Notes: generated from the letters alone by a model not told the origin. Numbered from the stretch's first letter, positions 20,904 to 33,650 are shown. The stretch: DNA of 64,000 bases from Mucor racemosus (GCA_027405735.1 JAPEHQ010000019.1:997001-1061000), one strand, 5' to 3'. Numbers and translations are program-made.

Positions 20904-22963
20904 AGATTCAATACACAACAATACCATATTCAACCTCGTCCACCTAATGTTCCTGTAGATGCTCGTAGTCCTCACACCCCAATGGAATCACCTATGGTAA
21001 CTGCGAATACTTCACCATTCATGTCAAATGCAACAGAAAAAGCATCATCTCCGGCTCCTTCAACTCCCACTGCACTTCCTGTTGTTGCTGATAGACCTTT
21101 ATTACAACGTTTAATCCCTAATGAAGGACCTACATTTGGTGGCGTTGAAGTAACATTATTAGGTAGTGGTTTCCGTTCTGGTTTAACTTGTATGTTTGGT
21201 GATGTTGCTGCTTCAAGCACTCATTATTGGTCTCCTAATACACTGGTTTGTATTTTACCTCCTGCTGTTGAAGCCGGTACTGTGGTTGTCTCTTTTAAAG
21301 AACATCCTCTTGTTGTTGATAGCCAAGATGTAACACTATTTACTTATTATAATGAAAATGATCGCGCTCTTATGGAATTAGCTTTACAAGTTGTTGGTCT
21401 TAAAATGACTGGTAAGGTGGAAGATGCTCGAGATATTGCTATGCGTATTGTTCAAGGTGGTAGTGCAAGTACTGGTAGTGGTGGTAATCAAGATAATAGT
21501 AATAGTACTAACAATGGACAACAACAACAATCTCAAATGAGCTTGGAACATCATATTATTCAAGTGTTGGAAGTTATGCGTACTTTCCGTGATGTTGAAT
21601 CTGCCGATGTTTCATTAACTAGTGCTCAAGGTCATACTATGCTTCATTTAGCTGCTATGCTTGGTTTCTCCAAACTTACTGAAACTTTGATTGATCTCGG
21701 TTGTGATGTTAATGTTACAGATAAAAATGGTTACACTGCTTTGCATTACTGTGCCTGGTATAATCATGAACAAGCGGTTCATGTACTTTTAGATAAAGGT
21801 TCTGCAGATCCAGAAATCTCTAATCGCTGGAACAAGAAACCATTACATTTAACAAATAATAACTCTATCAAAAGTGCTCTTTGGAATCATGTTCCCTTAA
21901 TTGAAGAAGACACTTATTCTGATTCAATTGAAGATAGTTCTTCAGTCATGAGCGCTGATGTTGATACTTCATTTGCAGAAGATGAATCTGATTTAGATGA
22001 TACAAGTAGTGTTTGGCTTAGCGACATTGAAAACGATGGTCAACAAGAAGATAATAAAACATGGCGTCAGCAATCATCATCTTGGTTATCTGATTCAGAA
22101 GAATCAATGTCTTCTATTGATGATCATCAACCTGTTTATGAAGGTCTTCGTTATCGTCGTAACAATAGACAAATGCAACAACCACAACCACAACAGCAAT
22201 TACAATTATATCAACAAAATACAACACCTACAATTCAATATTTAAATCAAGGAGAAAGTACATCTCATTCAGCTGATGAAATTTTAGATGCACAGCCAAT
22301 TCATGAAATTGATCATTCAACAGATTATGAAGACAATGATGGTATGAATGGTATTGAACCTAAAGAGGAAATGAGTTGGATGCAACGTACATTATCTCAT
22401 TTCCAACAACAACCCACAGACAATAATTCATTCCTTCAAAACATCAAAAACAATATTCCTGCAAAACCCGCTGATTTGAATCTAAAGAACATTGCCGATC
22501 ATTTATTACAATTCCCTCGTCCTGCTACTATGGTGGCTAATATGTCTGCTTTGTTTGGTCAAGATCAAGCAGATAATAAACAAGAAGAACCTGCTGAACA
22601 AACATTGGCTTGGTATATGGCTTTAGCTTATGCTATGGGAGCAAGAAGTTTAACTGAAGAAGAACAATTGCGTGAAGAAAAAGAAAAACAAGAACAGTTT
22701 TCTCCTTCATCAAGTAGTCAACAACAACATCAAGTTCATGTGCTGGCTAAAAAGAGAAGAGATAAACGATTATTCTCCTTCTGGGTACCCATGTTGTGTT
22801 GTAAGTACTTCCATATTTAAAAATACATTTTATACTCATGTTGTTTTTATAAATAGTGATGGTAATATGGCTTATCTTTCAATTTGTGTCTTCTCATCCT
22901 GGTATGGTGGATACAATTATAGGTCTCACTGGTTTCAGAAGACAATATTTGACCATACATTAA
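19163..22963 (+). CDS. MGA2: Mga2/Spt23-like membrane-anchored transcription factor (IPT/TIG, ankyrin, C-terminal TM)
   Basis: Five exons give 1157 residues: 19163-19630, 19691-19791, 19912-19971, 20063-22800 and 22857-22963. Architecture: N-terminal poly-Gln; a conserved MQIRVLGVPQTGAKSRVETQ region and WWSHLKLP; a second long poly-Gln (20815-20903); an IPT/TIG domain (GPTFGGVEVTLLGSGF onward, about 21118-21350); two ankyrin repeats (GHTMLHLAAMLG and GYTALHYCAWYNH); an acidic Ser-rich stretch; and a hydrophobic C-terminal segment (FSFWVPMLC then LMVIWLIFQFV) formed only across the last intron. In yeast, Mga2 and Spt23 sit in the ER membrane and are released by ubiquitin and the proteasome to activate the fatty-acid desaturase gene OLE1; a similar lipid-sensing role is inferred. 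Reading through the last intron would remove the anchor and give a tail ending CCKYFHI. Confidence 0.9.
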
Positions 22964-24511
22964 AGATATATTATGTTACCCCCTCACCCTCCCCATTTTT
23001 TCTATCCAAAAAAAAATCTTTTCATACCCTTTTTGTCTCTATATAAATACTATATTACTTTCCTTTTTTATTTAAATTAAATTACATGTATTTAGAGCAT
23101 AAATGCATGGCAGTCCACCCGCCTATATATAAATATTCTTCATTAAAACTTTGGCTATCAACTTATATATTACATTATACTTAATTACTCATCCAGGACA
23201 AATCCCTTCAGTGCGGTGTTCAAATCTTTTTTAAGCTGTGAAATGCTAAAACTGCCAAAATTGGATGTGGGTTGAGGATTGAGGCAAAAAATGCAGTTAC
23301 ATTTTATAATTTTCATTACTCCATTATTTTTTTGAAAACTAAAACGAAACTATATCTACTGAAGATGTCTTTAGATTTGATTAAAATACTCCATTGCTTT
23401 AACTTAACTGACGAGGTAATAAAGATATGAGCGTTTTTTTGGTGTTTTTTTTAGGTCTAAGGCCTGAAAGCAAAAGATATAACACTTCAAGTAATTAATA
23501 GGCTATGTGGAAACAACTAAATTATGCAACTTTCATTACTTTTGTAGTCAAGGTTTTCCTAATGAAATCAATAGTATGTCCATTTTTCTGCCATTTTCTA
23601 GAATTTTTAAGCGATCATATTTTTGTACAAAAAATAGCTGAAAATACATGGATAACACCATCTAATTGCAGCAGATTTTTCTACCGGAATCCATCTTAAT
23701 CTAAACTTCGATAGTACATTTCTGACAAAAAGTTGGAGATATGATTCTCCAAAAAAAATACTAAAAGAAAATATGGAGTGTCACTTTTATCGGACTTTCT
23801 TTCTCCGACTGGTGGCATTGAGTTTTAACCCTTTATAATCGATTGGAGTTGTCTTAAAATGCTTTGAGATTTGGTTTGGTTAAAGACTGATTGACTATGT
23901 AATTATATGCAATATGGTATTAGTAATGTACTGTTTCAAATAAAAAAGGGATTTCCGATCAGAAGAATATTGTTTGTTGTATTTGAGATTTGTATTTGAA
24001 TTTTTTCAAATTCTGGCACCCTCATCTGATATGAGTAAAGAAATATCAAGTAAATTAATTTGATAAGAAAATATGCAAAACTTATCTCAATTGTTCAGGT
24101 GTATTTCAGCTTTTTTTTCGCAAGACAGGAGTTATATTTGAATTGGTATTTGTTGCGATTTCGATTTCGGTTGTTCAAAATTCGAGCCACAAATTTGAAG
24201 ATCTTTAAATAGTTTTCATTACATCTACAATTAAGATATTTTACAAACCTTTATTTGAACACAAGGCCCAATATATAGGGTACAATTTTAAATTTTTTTA
24301 TTCGTAATTTTGTAATTTTATAGATAGATACAACGTCAATTTAATATAGGTATCGATTTCAAGAATATAGTGATTCCATGACTACTATAAAAGCAGTCAG
24401 TATATAAAAGCCACTCTCAACGAAAAAAAAAAAAATACTATATCATTGATATAGTTTACAAGGATAGCTTTGATATTTTCTTTTTCTATTCACAAAATCA
24501 ACCTCATTATC
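22964..24511. other. Intergenic region
   Basis: AT-rich sequence. The 3' UTR of the Mga2-like gene runs into it. Stretches around 23260-23800 look like degenerate dispersed repeat, but I could not match them securely to the other families. No gene or RNA was recognised. Confidence 0.35.
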
Positions 24512-26313
24512 ATGTCTGCTCTTGACTCTCTTGTGTACAAATATTTATTAGAAAACGGTAACACTGAGGCTGCTGCAGCTCTCAAGAAGAAGAACCCTTC
24601 TGTAAGTTTTTACATGAAACATTTGATTTCTAAACTGTCAAACTAATTAATTTTGCTGCCATGGCAATTTTCAATAAATAGGTCGAAAAGTCAAAGACCA
24701 AGAAGAACTTGACCACCATTTTCGAGAAATATCAATCAAAGTAAGTAATAAATCATTACAATTGAAGCAATTGTGAATTGACATTTCATAAATGTTAGGA
24801 GTGAATCTTCATCCGAGAGCACTGCTTCATCTTCTTCATCTTCATCTTCCTCTTCTGAAAGTGATTCATCTTCCTCATCTTCTGATGAAGAAGAAGTAGA
24901 GGAAAAGAAGGATGTTGAAATGAAGGAAGCTTCTGACTCTTCTGATAGCAGCAGTAGTTCTTCTGACAGCGATAGTGATAGCGATTCTGAAGAAGCTATG
25001 GCAGTTGATGAAAAGAAGGCTGAATCATCTAGCTCTTCATCATCTAGCTCTTCATCATCATCTGATTCTTCTGACGAGGAAGAGGAAAAGAAGGAGGAGG
25101 AAAAGAAGGCCGAATCATCCAGTGATTCTTCTTCCAGCGACTCATCATCTAGCGACTCATCATCTGACGAGGAAGAAGAAGAGGAAAAGAAGGAGGAAGA
25201 GAAGAAGGCTGAATCTTCTAGCAGCAGCTCTAGCTCTAGCTCTAGCTCTAGCTCTAGTGATTCATCTTCTGACGAGGAAGAAAAAGAAGAAAAGAAGGAG
25301 GAGAAGAAGGCCGAGTCAAGCTCTTCATCTAGCAGCGATAGCAGCAGCAGCAGCAGTGATTCTTCATCTGATGAGGAAGAAGAAGAGGACAAGAAATCTG
25401 AAACTAGTGCCACTACATCCGAGGAAACTCTTGTTGAAAAGAAAGAAGAAATTGCTTCTTCAAACTCTAGTTCTAGCTCTAGTTCCAGCTCAAGCTCAAG
25501 CGATTCCAGCTCAAGTGATTCCAGCTCTGATGGTGATTCTGAATCATCTTCTGATGAAGAGGAGGAGGAAGAAGTTGAAGAAAAGAAGGCTGAAATTGCT
25601 GCTCCCTCTACTACAAGCGCTAGCTCCAGTGAATCTTCTGACTCCTCAAGCAGCAGTGAATCTGAATCTAGCGATTCTAGTGATTCTGATTCTAGCGATT
25701 CTGATTCCAGTGATTCTGACAGCTCTAGCTCTAGCTCTAGCAGCTCTGATTCTTCCAGCTCTGATTCATCCAGCAGTGATTCTGATTCTGAGGAAGAAGA
25801 TGTCAAGATGGCCGAAGCTGAATCTGTTAAACGTAAGGCCGAGGAAGCATCTATTGAAGAGCCTGCACCCAAGAAATCCAATAGGTAATTATATAGAACT
25901 TTTTTTTAACATTCATACACACACACGCACATCTACATCTCCCCTTATCCAATTGACACACATACACATTTAAATTTTGTTTTTATATAAAAAAGAATAA
26001 AAATTAATTTATCTTTCCCCTCTCTTTCTTTTCTATAAAATCTAGTGGACCCAAGGTTAAGCGTGAAAGAGTTCAAGGTACACCTTTCCAAAGAGTCAAG
26101 GTTGAAGAAGTTGAATTTTTAGATAATCGCTTGAGGGATAACACTTACGATGGTAAGGGCGGATCTGATATAGCTTCTTATGGTTGGAAGGCATCTCAAG
26201 ATTTGATCAAGGTTCGTGGTGATAAATTCCGTGCCGAAAAGAATAAAAAGAAGAGAGGTTCTTATAGAGGTGGTCAAATTTCTTTTGAAAGCCACAGTAT
26301 TAAGTTTGATTAG
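24512..26313 (+). CDS. SRP40: Srp40/Nopp140-like nucleolar phosphoprotein
   Basis: Four exons give 500 residues: 24512-24601, 24682-24740, 24799-25884 and 26046-26313. The N-terminus is a LisH-like helix (LVYKYLLENGNTEAAAALKK). The centre is about 350 residues of alternating Ser/Asp/Glu and Lys/Glu blocks, the casein-kinase-2-type acidic serine repeats of Nopp140. The C-terminus is the conserved SRP40_C domain (TPFQRVKVEEVEFLDNRLRD, SDIASYGWKASQDLI, KKKRGSYRGG, SHSIKF). The family acts as a chaperone for box C/D and H/ACA snoRNPs in the nucleolus and Cajal bodies. The last exon follows a 161 bp intron and carries the whole diagnostic domain. The repetitive codons create a long antisense ORF that is not real. 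Confidence 0.95.
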
Positions 26314-27346
26314 ATTTAGACCAATGCATATATATATGTATATATAAACTCCACCGCCAAAATCACACTCACTCACTCACACACCACATACACACAAATT
26401 AACATTTATACAGTACTCTACACTTTTCGTTTTCTATTAAAAAAAATATATATACATTTTATATAATTGTAATTTTCATCGGGGTACGCCATGTTCATGT
26501 AGATTTTTTGAATGATAGTGTTTACAATTCTCATCATAAGATGTACGTGCACTTTTGCGCTAAATATTAGCATTTCGTTTGATGAAACGTATGCAATTTA
26601 CGGCAAGATTACATCTCGTCAATATAAAAAGCGCATACCGCAAGTTACTAAATTTGCCTTCTGAGCTACAACAAATAATGTGTTACTATCGCTCGAATAG
26701 GCGTTTTAATGCAAAATAAAATAAAATATCAGCATTATATCATGCGTACCGACCAACTAGATGAATCAAAGTATATAAATACAACTGCATTATATGATAT
26801 TTATTTTTAGTTATACGTAAAATCGCTGAAATCGCCAAAAAAACCCCCCCATCCTTATTTTTAAAGGATTGTTTTATGCACTTTTTGTAAAAATCTGAAG
26901 CTCAAAATTGGTCAAATCTATTTCTCACATCAAGTACCTTGTTGCTATATTTTTATCTCAAATATTTTTCGTGATGAAAAACATGATCAACATTAACCTC
27001 ACAATCCTTATAGACGTAGGCAAAAATCGACCAATTTTCTTTAATCGTCATTTTGATCCCGAAAATGCGATTTTTTACTATGTCTTTCCTAAGCTCAAAA
27101 TGACCGAAATTTTTATAGTCTTATATAAAAGCACTTGTTTGGCTATTAGCTATTTTTAAAATAGACTTTTGGGCAAAAAACTGTTATTTTTATTTTTCAA
27201 AATTGTGTAAACTTTGGTGGCAACATTTTGGATGTGTACTACCATTCGATGCAGAATCAGAAGCTCTATTTACAACTATTAATAAGCATTAAAAATTTAT
27301 ATAACGATTTTTAGAGAAAAATGCGAAAAAGAGCTGCTGATTTCCC
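26314..27346. other. Intergenic region with old dispersed repeat (R4)
   Basis: After the Srp40 3' UTR, the stretch from about 26990 to 27346 resembles 32190-32620 (shared GGGCAAAAAAC, ACCATTCGAT and a following T-rich run). The LINE at 27361 inserted into it. No coding capacity was seen. Confidence 0.4.
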
Positions 27347-27360
27347 AAATCGCATTTTTT

Positions 27361-28662
27361 TTTTTTTTTTATGGGATGAAAGTTTTAAATTTTATTTAAA
27401 AAAAGAAAATTGAAACTCATCATAGTGATGGACAAGGTGTATACTAGGTAAAGTGACCTGCCATATTAGTATCATATATATATATTATCCTACAAGTCAT
27501 TCATATTAGACATTCTATATAGCTCTGAGCATATTTTCTTTGAGACTATTGTGCTGTTAAATGGCACTGAGTTGAGCACATGATTGAAGTGATGAAACCA
27601 TATAAGGCGTGTTATCGTTGAGAAAATGTCGTATATGTTGATGTGTATGTCTAAATTGTATATATAGTATCTGGACAGTTTTAAATTTTTGAAGTCATGA
27701 TAAGTCTGTTGAGGATTTACCACTCTTGGGTACCCAAGAAACTTGTTGAAAATTTCCTGCCATATATCTTTTTTGTGTACACACGAGATCAACAGATGCA
27801 TACTGTCTTCTCTAAGATTGCATAGGTGGCATTTGTCTGAATCAATATCTTTCATTTGCATGTTGTAAAGAAAGGACTTGGATGGTATTCTGTCATGGAT
27901 AACTTTAAACCAAAGGTTTCTTGCTGTGTGATGCATATTTGTCTTGTAAAATTCTGTCCATTGTTTTTTGGATATATTATTGTTGTAACCTTTTGGTATT
28001 ATTAAAGGAATGCCTTGATTTAGGATGTATCTTATACGTTTTTTCTTCTGATCCAGCAATGGCTTCTTGTTGACATCTTGTATTAGTTTAGAGTATTCTG
28101 ATAAATCATTTGATTCTTCAAAAAAATTTTCTATGGAATTGTTTTCCATGTATTGTTGGAAAAAATGATTGTATTTAATGTGTTGTTCTCTTTCAAGTCG
28201 AATGATTTTTGATAACACTTTAGGTTTTTTGCATTCTTGTCTTGGTTTGTAGATTATGGATTTTGTCAAAGGAGTGTATTGAAAGAAGTCTTGTACCTTG
28301 CTTTGTTTGATTGTGGCAGTATTTATATTTATTAATTCATTATTGAGTTGTTCCTTGTTGCATATGGTGGTGAACGGCAGCGAGAGAAGTATTTTAGGTG
28401 ATATTTTTATTTTTTCAGCATCCGGTTTGCATTGTTCTATACAAGAGTCTATAGCTTCGAAGATGTTGTGAAAGGAGTGTAAACCAGTAAATGAACTTTT
28501 GTAACGAGATTCAGGAAACAGAAGAGGCACTTCATGGTGAGGTGTATCACATCCATTTTGAAGGGCAAATACCATCAAGCTATATAAATGGCTAGGTACT
28601 GGATTTGGAGTTCCACTCACACTAAGTAACGCATTGATGTATCTAAGTTGTAGCATCTTCTG
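27361..28662 (-). mobile_element. 5'-truncated non-LTR (LINE) retrotransposon with poly-A tail
   Basis: Minus-strand insertion flanked by a direct repeat of 14 bp (AAATCGCATTTTTT) at 27347-27360 and 28663-28676. The 3' end has a poly-A tail, seen as a T-run up to 27370. Only the C-terminal part of the ORF remains, which is the usual outcome of incomplete target-primed reverse transcription. Confidence 0.88.
27490..28662 (-). pseudogene. C-terminal fragment of LINE reverse-transcriptase ORF2 with zf-RVT motif
   Basis: About 390 codons are open to the truncation point. The first codons read (MRF) come from the target duplication, not the element. The diagnostic segment is the zinc-binding region after the RT domain, as in zf-RVT proteins: NLWFKVIHDRIPSKSFLYNM followed by KCHLCNLREDSMHLLISCV (C-X2-C ... 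H ... C). Endonuclease and RT catalytic domains are absent, so the fragment cannot mobilise itself. The frame is still open, which suggests a fairly recent insertion. Confidence 0.82.
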
Positions 28663-28676
28663 AAATCGCATTTTTT

Positions 28677-29886
28677 CATGTCTGGCCGATCAGAGAAAGA
28701 ATAAGCGGCATTTGAATATTTTTCATTACTACTGCAAAATCATGCTTTTAGAACTGGAAACAAATCTGCTAAAAGTAAGATTATGTCTACTTGATAGAGT
28801 TAAAAAAAATAAAACAACATATTAGAAGCTGTAAAAAACAATAAAAAATTTTTTAAATGCTAAATAGAGTCGAGGTGAAACTGAAATAAATCCTTTAAAA
28901 ATTATATGATGGGCCGAGAATCCATATTTCTTCTGTAATAACGTTTCTTCTGAGGATAATCACCTAATAATTAAGCTTTTTTAAGATTTTTTTGTTGAAG
29001 CGAGTTAGTCTTATAGATAATACTTTACATAGTAGCTTTCTGAACGCTTTATAGATATTTAATTTACGATTTTACATTCGTTAAAATCCCATTTTTGTAA
29101 ATATAAATATGATTCAAAACAGAAAATTAATCCAAGTATTGTTAATAGAACTCTAGGATTTTGATTTTAATTTTAATTTTAGAGCATGAATCTATCACAA
29201 TTTAATTTAAAAACGCATGGAAGAATCCTTTAAAAAGTACGCAAAAATGTCGGACCTAAAACTGTTATATTGGAGAAAATAGCGCAAATTTAGGTGCCAC
29301 TTCATGCAAAATCTATCTGTTTTCCAGGAAAAAGATACTATAAATTGATTCGTTTCATCTGTTAAACAATTGACAAAAGTGGGGAAAAGAGCCAAAAAGG
29401 AAATACAGGAAGAAATTCCTCTTTAAACGTAAACTCTCTCTCCCTCTCTTTCTTTTATTTTACTGTTTTGTTATGCATAATTATTATCATATAAAAACTG
29501 CATGTATAATGTATGAGAAACAGGTGATTACGGTTTAGTATCACTACAAATCAAGGGGATATATCGTACACAATTGGCTCGCCGCTTACTGGGTCTAAGC
29601 TGGTTTTATATGAAAGTTAAGAGATGCGTTTGTGGTGTGTGGGGAAAGAGAATTGTGTGTATCAGATCAAAAGGGCCCTTCTATTTATAATCTAGTGTAA
29701 CAATTCACATTTATAAGAGAAACGCATGACTTTTTATCCGTGGCCAATTAGCAATAAAAGATAATTGTTATAAATCCCCTTTTTTTTCCCTTTCCCAACA
29801 TTGAATAAATTAAACCTTGATAATATATATATCTCTCTCTTTTTCTTTTTTCTTTTTTATAATCTTGATCACATTTTATAGTTAAA
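28677..29886. other. Intergenic region
   Basis: R4-like AT-rich sequence continues after the LINE target duplication. From about 29400 it becomes the promoter and leader of the CCCH gene, with CT-rich runs (CTCTCTCTCCCTCTC near 29432, TCTCTCTCTTTTTC near 29832). No RNA gene or ORF could be supported. Confidence 0.4.
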
Positions 29887-31334
29887 ATGGCTGACCAAAA
29901 CTTGTTATTTTCTCCTGATCTTACCTTAAATTTACTCTCAAAAAGTTCGCCTTCTCAGCTGGAGCCTTTCCAGTATAAAAGGTCGCGTACACAACCTATT
30001 CCAACCGAGGCATTTTATTCATCACAAAAGATAACTACAAATGGTACTCAAAGTAATGGAAATAACTCTAAATGTAAATATATGCGTAATAAGAAAATGT
30101 AGAATTTAAACTGAATTTTCAAATGTATTTAGCATCCAACTTATCTCACGTTCCTTGCAAGTTTTATAAGCAAGGCACTTGTACAGCAGGAGCCAATTGT
30201 ACTTTTTCCCACAGTTCAGACCTTTCTTCAGAATCTGCTGTCTGCAAGTACTTTGTTAAAGGTAATTGTAAGTTTGGTACAAAATGTGCATTATTGCATA
30301 CAATGTCTCCATATGGTACAAGTGCTACTAGTAGTGGTGGTAGCAATAAAAGAATGATGGCAAGTACTCCACCAAGTCTACCATTTCCAAGAAGAAAAAC
30401 TGCAGATCAAATGATGAGTTTTTCTCCATCAAATATCGACCATCGATCCTTTCTTCATGATCCTTTTGCCTCTTCGGCTCCTGCTGTATCATTGCTTCAT
30501 CTTCATGAACAACAACAACAATTATGGCGTAATCAAGGTCGTACTGCACTAAATCCTCCAGATATTATGGGCATTCGTTCATCTCCACGCGAAACACAAG
30601 ATCCTTTTCTAGGTACATCGCCATTTAGCAATAGGTTGTCATCTTCAGTCAGTAACAATCACAACAACAGCAACAGTAATGGGTTAATGCAAAGCCCACC
30701 TATTCGTTATCAGCCAACTTCATTTGGATCTATGGGACAAGATAATTATGATTTAAATGATGCCATGTTGCCTTCATCTTTGAATGATTTATTTACACCA
30801 AGTGAATTACAGGTTCGACGGGTTAGACAGCAAGAGCACTTTCCTAATAATAATAATAATGCTGATAATTGGTCTATAAGAGATTCTTCTTCATCTTCAT
30901 TTGATCAAAGACAATGGAGAGTGCCATTCTTGACTAAATCGCAGCAGCAACAACAACAGCAGCTTCAACAACAACAGCTTCAACAACAACAACAACAACA
31001 ACAACATATGCAATACAATAGTTTACCTATTGATTATGAAGATAGATTAATAGAAGGTACTGCAGCTATTAATATTCCTGGTGGTCATGTAAGTGGAAGT
31101 AGTTCAAGTAGTAATGATTATTTGCTACAACAGCAAGGTGATTTACTTCAACAACAGCAAGATGATGAGGTTCAATTCTTTATGGAAGATGATGAGGCTG
31201 TAACGTATGATACAACAATATCAACAACAGATCACAAGACACTGGACATGACCGCCTCAGCTACTGCTAACAACAATAGTACGAATAAAACATATAGCAG
31301 TTATCCATCACTCATCAGTTTACCTAGTACATAA
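29887..31334 (+). CDS. Tandem CCCH zinc-finger protein, Lee1-like
   Basis: Two exons (29887-30073 and 30133-31334; 59 bp intron, phase 1) give 462 residues. Two adjacent CCCH fingers follow the splice junction: CKFYKQGTCTAGANCTFSH and CKYFVKGNCKFGTKCALLH, both C-X7-C-X5-C-X3-H. This close pair resembles yeast Lee1 and related fungal RNA-binding proteins. The rest is low complexity: Ser/Asn-rich, poly-Gln near 30943-31010, and an acidic tail. It probably binds RNA, with the Q/N-rich part mediating assembly. The start MADQNLLFSPD follows the CT-rich leader and is the first in-frame Met. Confidence 0.88.
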
Positions 31335-32953
31335 ACAAAATACTAGTGAAAAAAAAAGCTTCTCTCTTTCTCCTTATCCTTCCCCCTTCTATTTCTTTTT
31401 TACTTTTTTTTTTCTTTATTCTTTCCACTCCTATTTCACTCTATTAACCAAAAAAAAAAATCCACCAAAAAAACCTCTAGTAGAATTTATTAATGCTACT
31501 CTCATTTACAAATCTATATATATTATTTATCTCTTTTTCTCTTGTTCCTAAAATAAAAATAAAATTTGCTCTTTTTTTCTCTACCACTTTTCCAAATATA
31601 AAAATAAAACAATCCAATAAAGGAATGATTATGAGTCCTTGCCTCATTTAAATCGGAGCAGTGCATCATGTTTGGATGATCAAATATGCATATCGAACAT
31701 GTACGATGAAAAAAAGCTCTTACAACTATTATCAATTAAATGGGTACACATATTTAGATAATGCTCAGATTAACATTAAATGCATATGTTTCGATGAACA
31801 ATGGTTATTGAGAGTGAAACATTCGATATTCGTAAAGCATTCCAATTATTGATAGCAGATTTGTGTAATGTAATCCCAGAAATGCCGCTTAAAATATGCA
31901 ATACTGTACCGATAGCGTATATCAATCAGTTTACAATGATATTTATGAGCTGAATGCGTCTTTCATGCATTTAATCAGCACCAGAGCGTATTTTATCAAT
32001 AAAACCACGCAAAAACCATTCAAATCAGTAGATTCAAAGCTTTTTTTTTTGTATGATGGTGGTGTTCCTAGAGCTAAGAATTACTTTAAAACATTGCTCC
32101 AACCCCTCTGCAACTCTCTGCAACATTTCCTCAACTTTTCTCGATCGTTGAGAATTGAGCGATTTTCATTAAGTTTCCACGAAGGGTGGTAGTAGGGGCA
32201 AGATCGATCAAAATCACTTTTTCGGCTTTTTTACCTCGAAAATGTAATATTTTACTAAGGTGTTTATAATACCAAAATAACCAGAATTCCTTCACGGTGT
32301 ATATAAAATTAGTCAGATTGATATTCATTATTTCGAAATTTGATTTCTGGGCAAAAAACACTTTTTTCTAATTCTTCAAATTACTGTAACTTTTTAGTAA
32401 GATTTTTTTTTACAATTAGCACCATTCGATTTCTTAAAAAAATCTCTATAGATGACATTGGAGAAGCCATGCATACTTTTTATCGAGTTTTCCGAGCAAT
32501 TCGTGGAAAAGTAATTTTTTTTTTTTTTTTTTTGCATTTTTTTTTCAGGTTGAGCTCCAATGTTCGGTAGAGGCGGTATTTGAAACGAATGAACCCATCC
32601 TTTAAAATGTACCCTCTTGTAAAAACTATCTCTACTTGTAACCATCTTATTTAATGCATATATATAAAAAAAACTCGAAGAGCAATAATACATGACATAT
32701 ATTTTATATATGTTATTTTTCATATTCTATCGCTATTAAAAGAGCAGCTAAAATCCTTTGAAAATTTGAGAGATATTCGGACTATCAATAATATCTGATT
32801 GCTCATTTCAGAAATCCTAAATCATTCCATTTTCTCCCAGACAAACAATCTATCAATTAGTTGCACAAAGGCAATTCAAATGATATCCATATAATAGCAT
32901 GGCCAATTTATTTAAAAATGTTAAAAAAAAAGGAGTTCCAGCATTTGATCCCA
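31335..32953. other. Intergenic region with R4-like repeat
   Basis: The CCCH 3' UTR (pyrimidine- and A-rich runs) gives way to AT-rich DNA. About 32190-32620 is the second R4-like copy, with a poly-T tract at 32516-32533. The short ORFs here show no protein features. Confidence 0.4.
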
Positions 32954-33650
32954 TTAATATTCATATATTTTAGTAAATTTGAAATATTTTTCGTAATATT
33001 CAATCATCTAAGCGACATGTTAAATCTTAGTTGCATCGAAATAAACATTAATCATTCCTACCTTTTGTGGACATTTGGCATAAACTTCAGTTGAATGATG
33101 CACTGATTTAAATCCATTTTTCCTATTCCAAAAGAATCAATACATTGTAAATACTCTACAACAAATTGCAACTTTTTTTTTTTTGTTACCAATTAATGTA
33201 GACAAGCAACCCGGGTATTTTTGATTTTTCTATATACTCAATAGAATCTACTGCAGTCTCCCAATCGTACACAGAGTTAGTATATGTGAAAACTTGTTCC
33301 TCAGTGTAAAGGTTTTGTTTAGGTCGATCATCGCCATTAGATTGTTTGAATTGTAAATCTGCTTTATATTTGTACACTGCAGTTGGCCATTCACTGTATA
33401 AATAAACTGATTAATAATCCTGCATTCATGTAATTCTAGTGATAGAAATTGCTCACAGTAACATTTTCTCCTCGCCTTCCCAAGTATTTCCTTCATGATC
33501 GCAACCAATCCACTTCACGTAATACATGGTTTCGCCTTCCTAAAATTGAAATAATTGGTCAATACAAGTTTTCGTCGTAAGATTACGGTTTGATTAATTT
33601 ACTGGGCCCTTTTTTTCTTTGATGATATATTCAGGAAAATCTTCGGTCAT
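32954..33650 (-). CDS. Compact HP1-like chromodomain plus chromo-shadow protein
   Basis: Five short exons on the minus strand (33650-33603, 33539-33457, 33393-33190, 33122-33062, 33007-32954) join in consistent phase to 149 residues. All four introns (54-67 bp) are GT-AG. Residues 7-50 form a chromodomain (EYIIKEK, YYVKWIG, EGNTWEGEE). Residues 86-143 form a chromo-shadow domain (DWETAVDSIEYIE, LLVYINWKNG, HHSTEVYAKCPQKMIEYYEK). This pairing is specific to HP1/Swi6 proteins, which bind H3K9-methylated chromatin and dimerise. Oddities: the protein is short, with a hinge of only about 35 residues; the first chromodomain strand is about 3 residues shorter than usual; and the third aromatic-cage position (WKGY in HP1) is Cys29 (WIGC), while Y8 and W26 are kept. 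Methyl-lysine binding may be weakened. Confidence 0.85.

Noticed and set aside
24736..25881. Long minus-strand ORF of 381 codons opposite the Srp40-like gene
   Set aside because: It is the mirror of Ser/Glu repeat codons. The plus-strand model has splice sites and conserved end domains.
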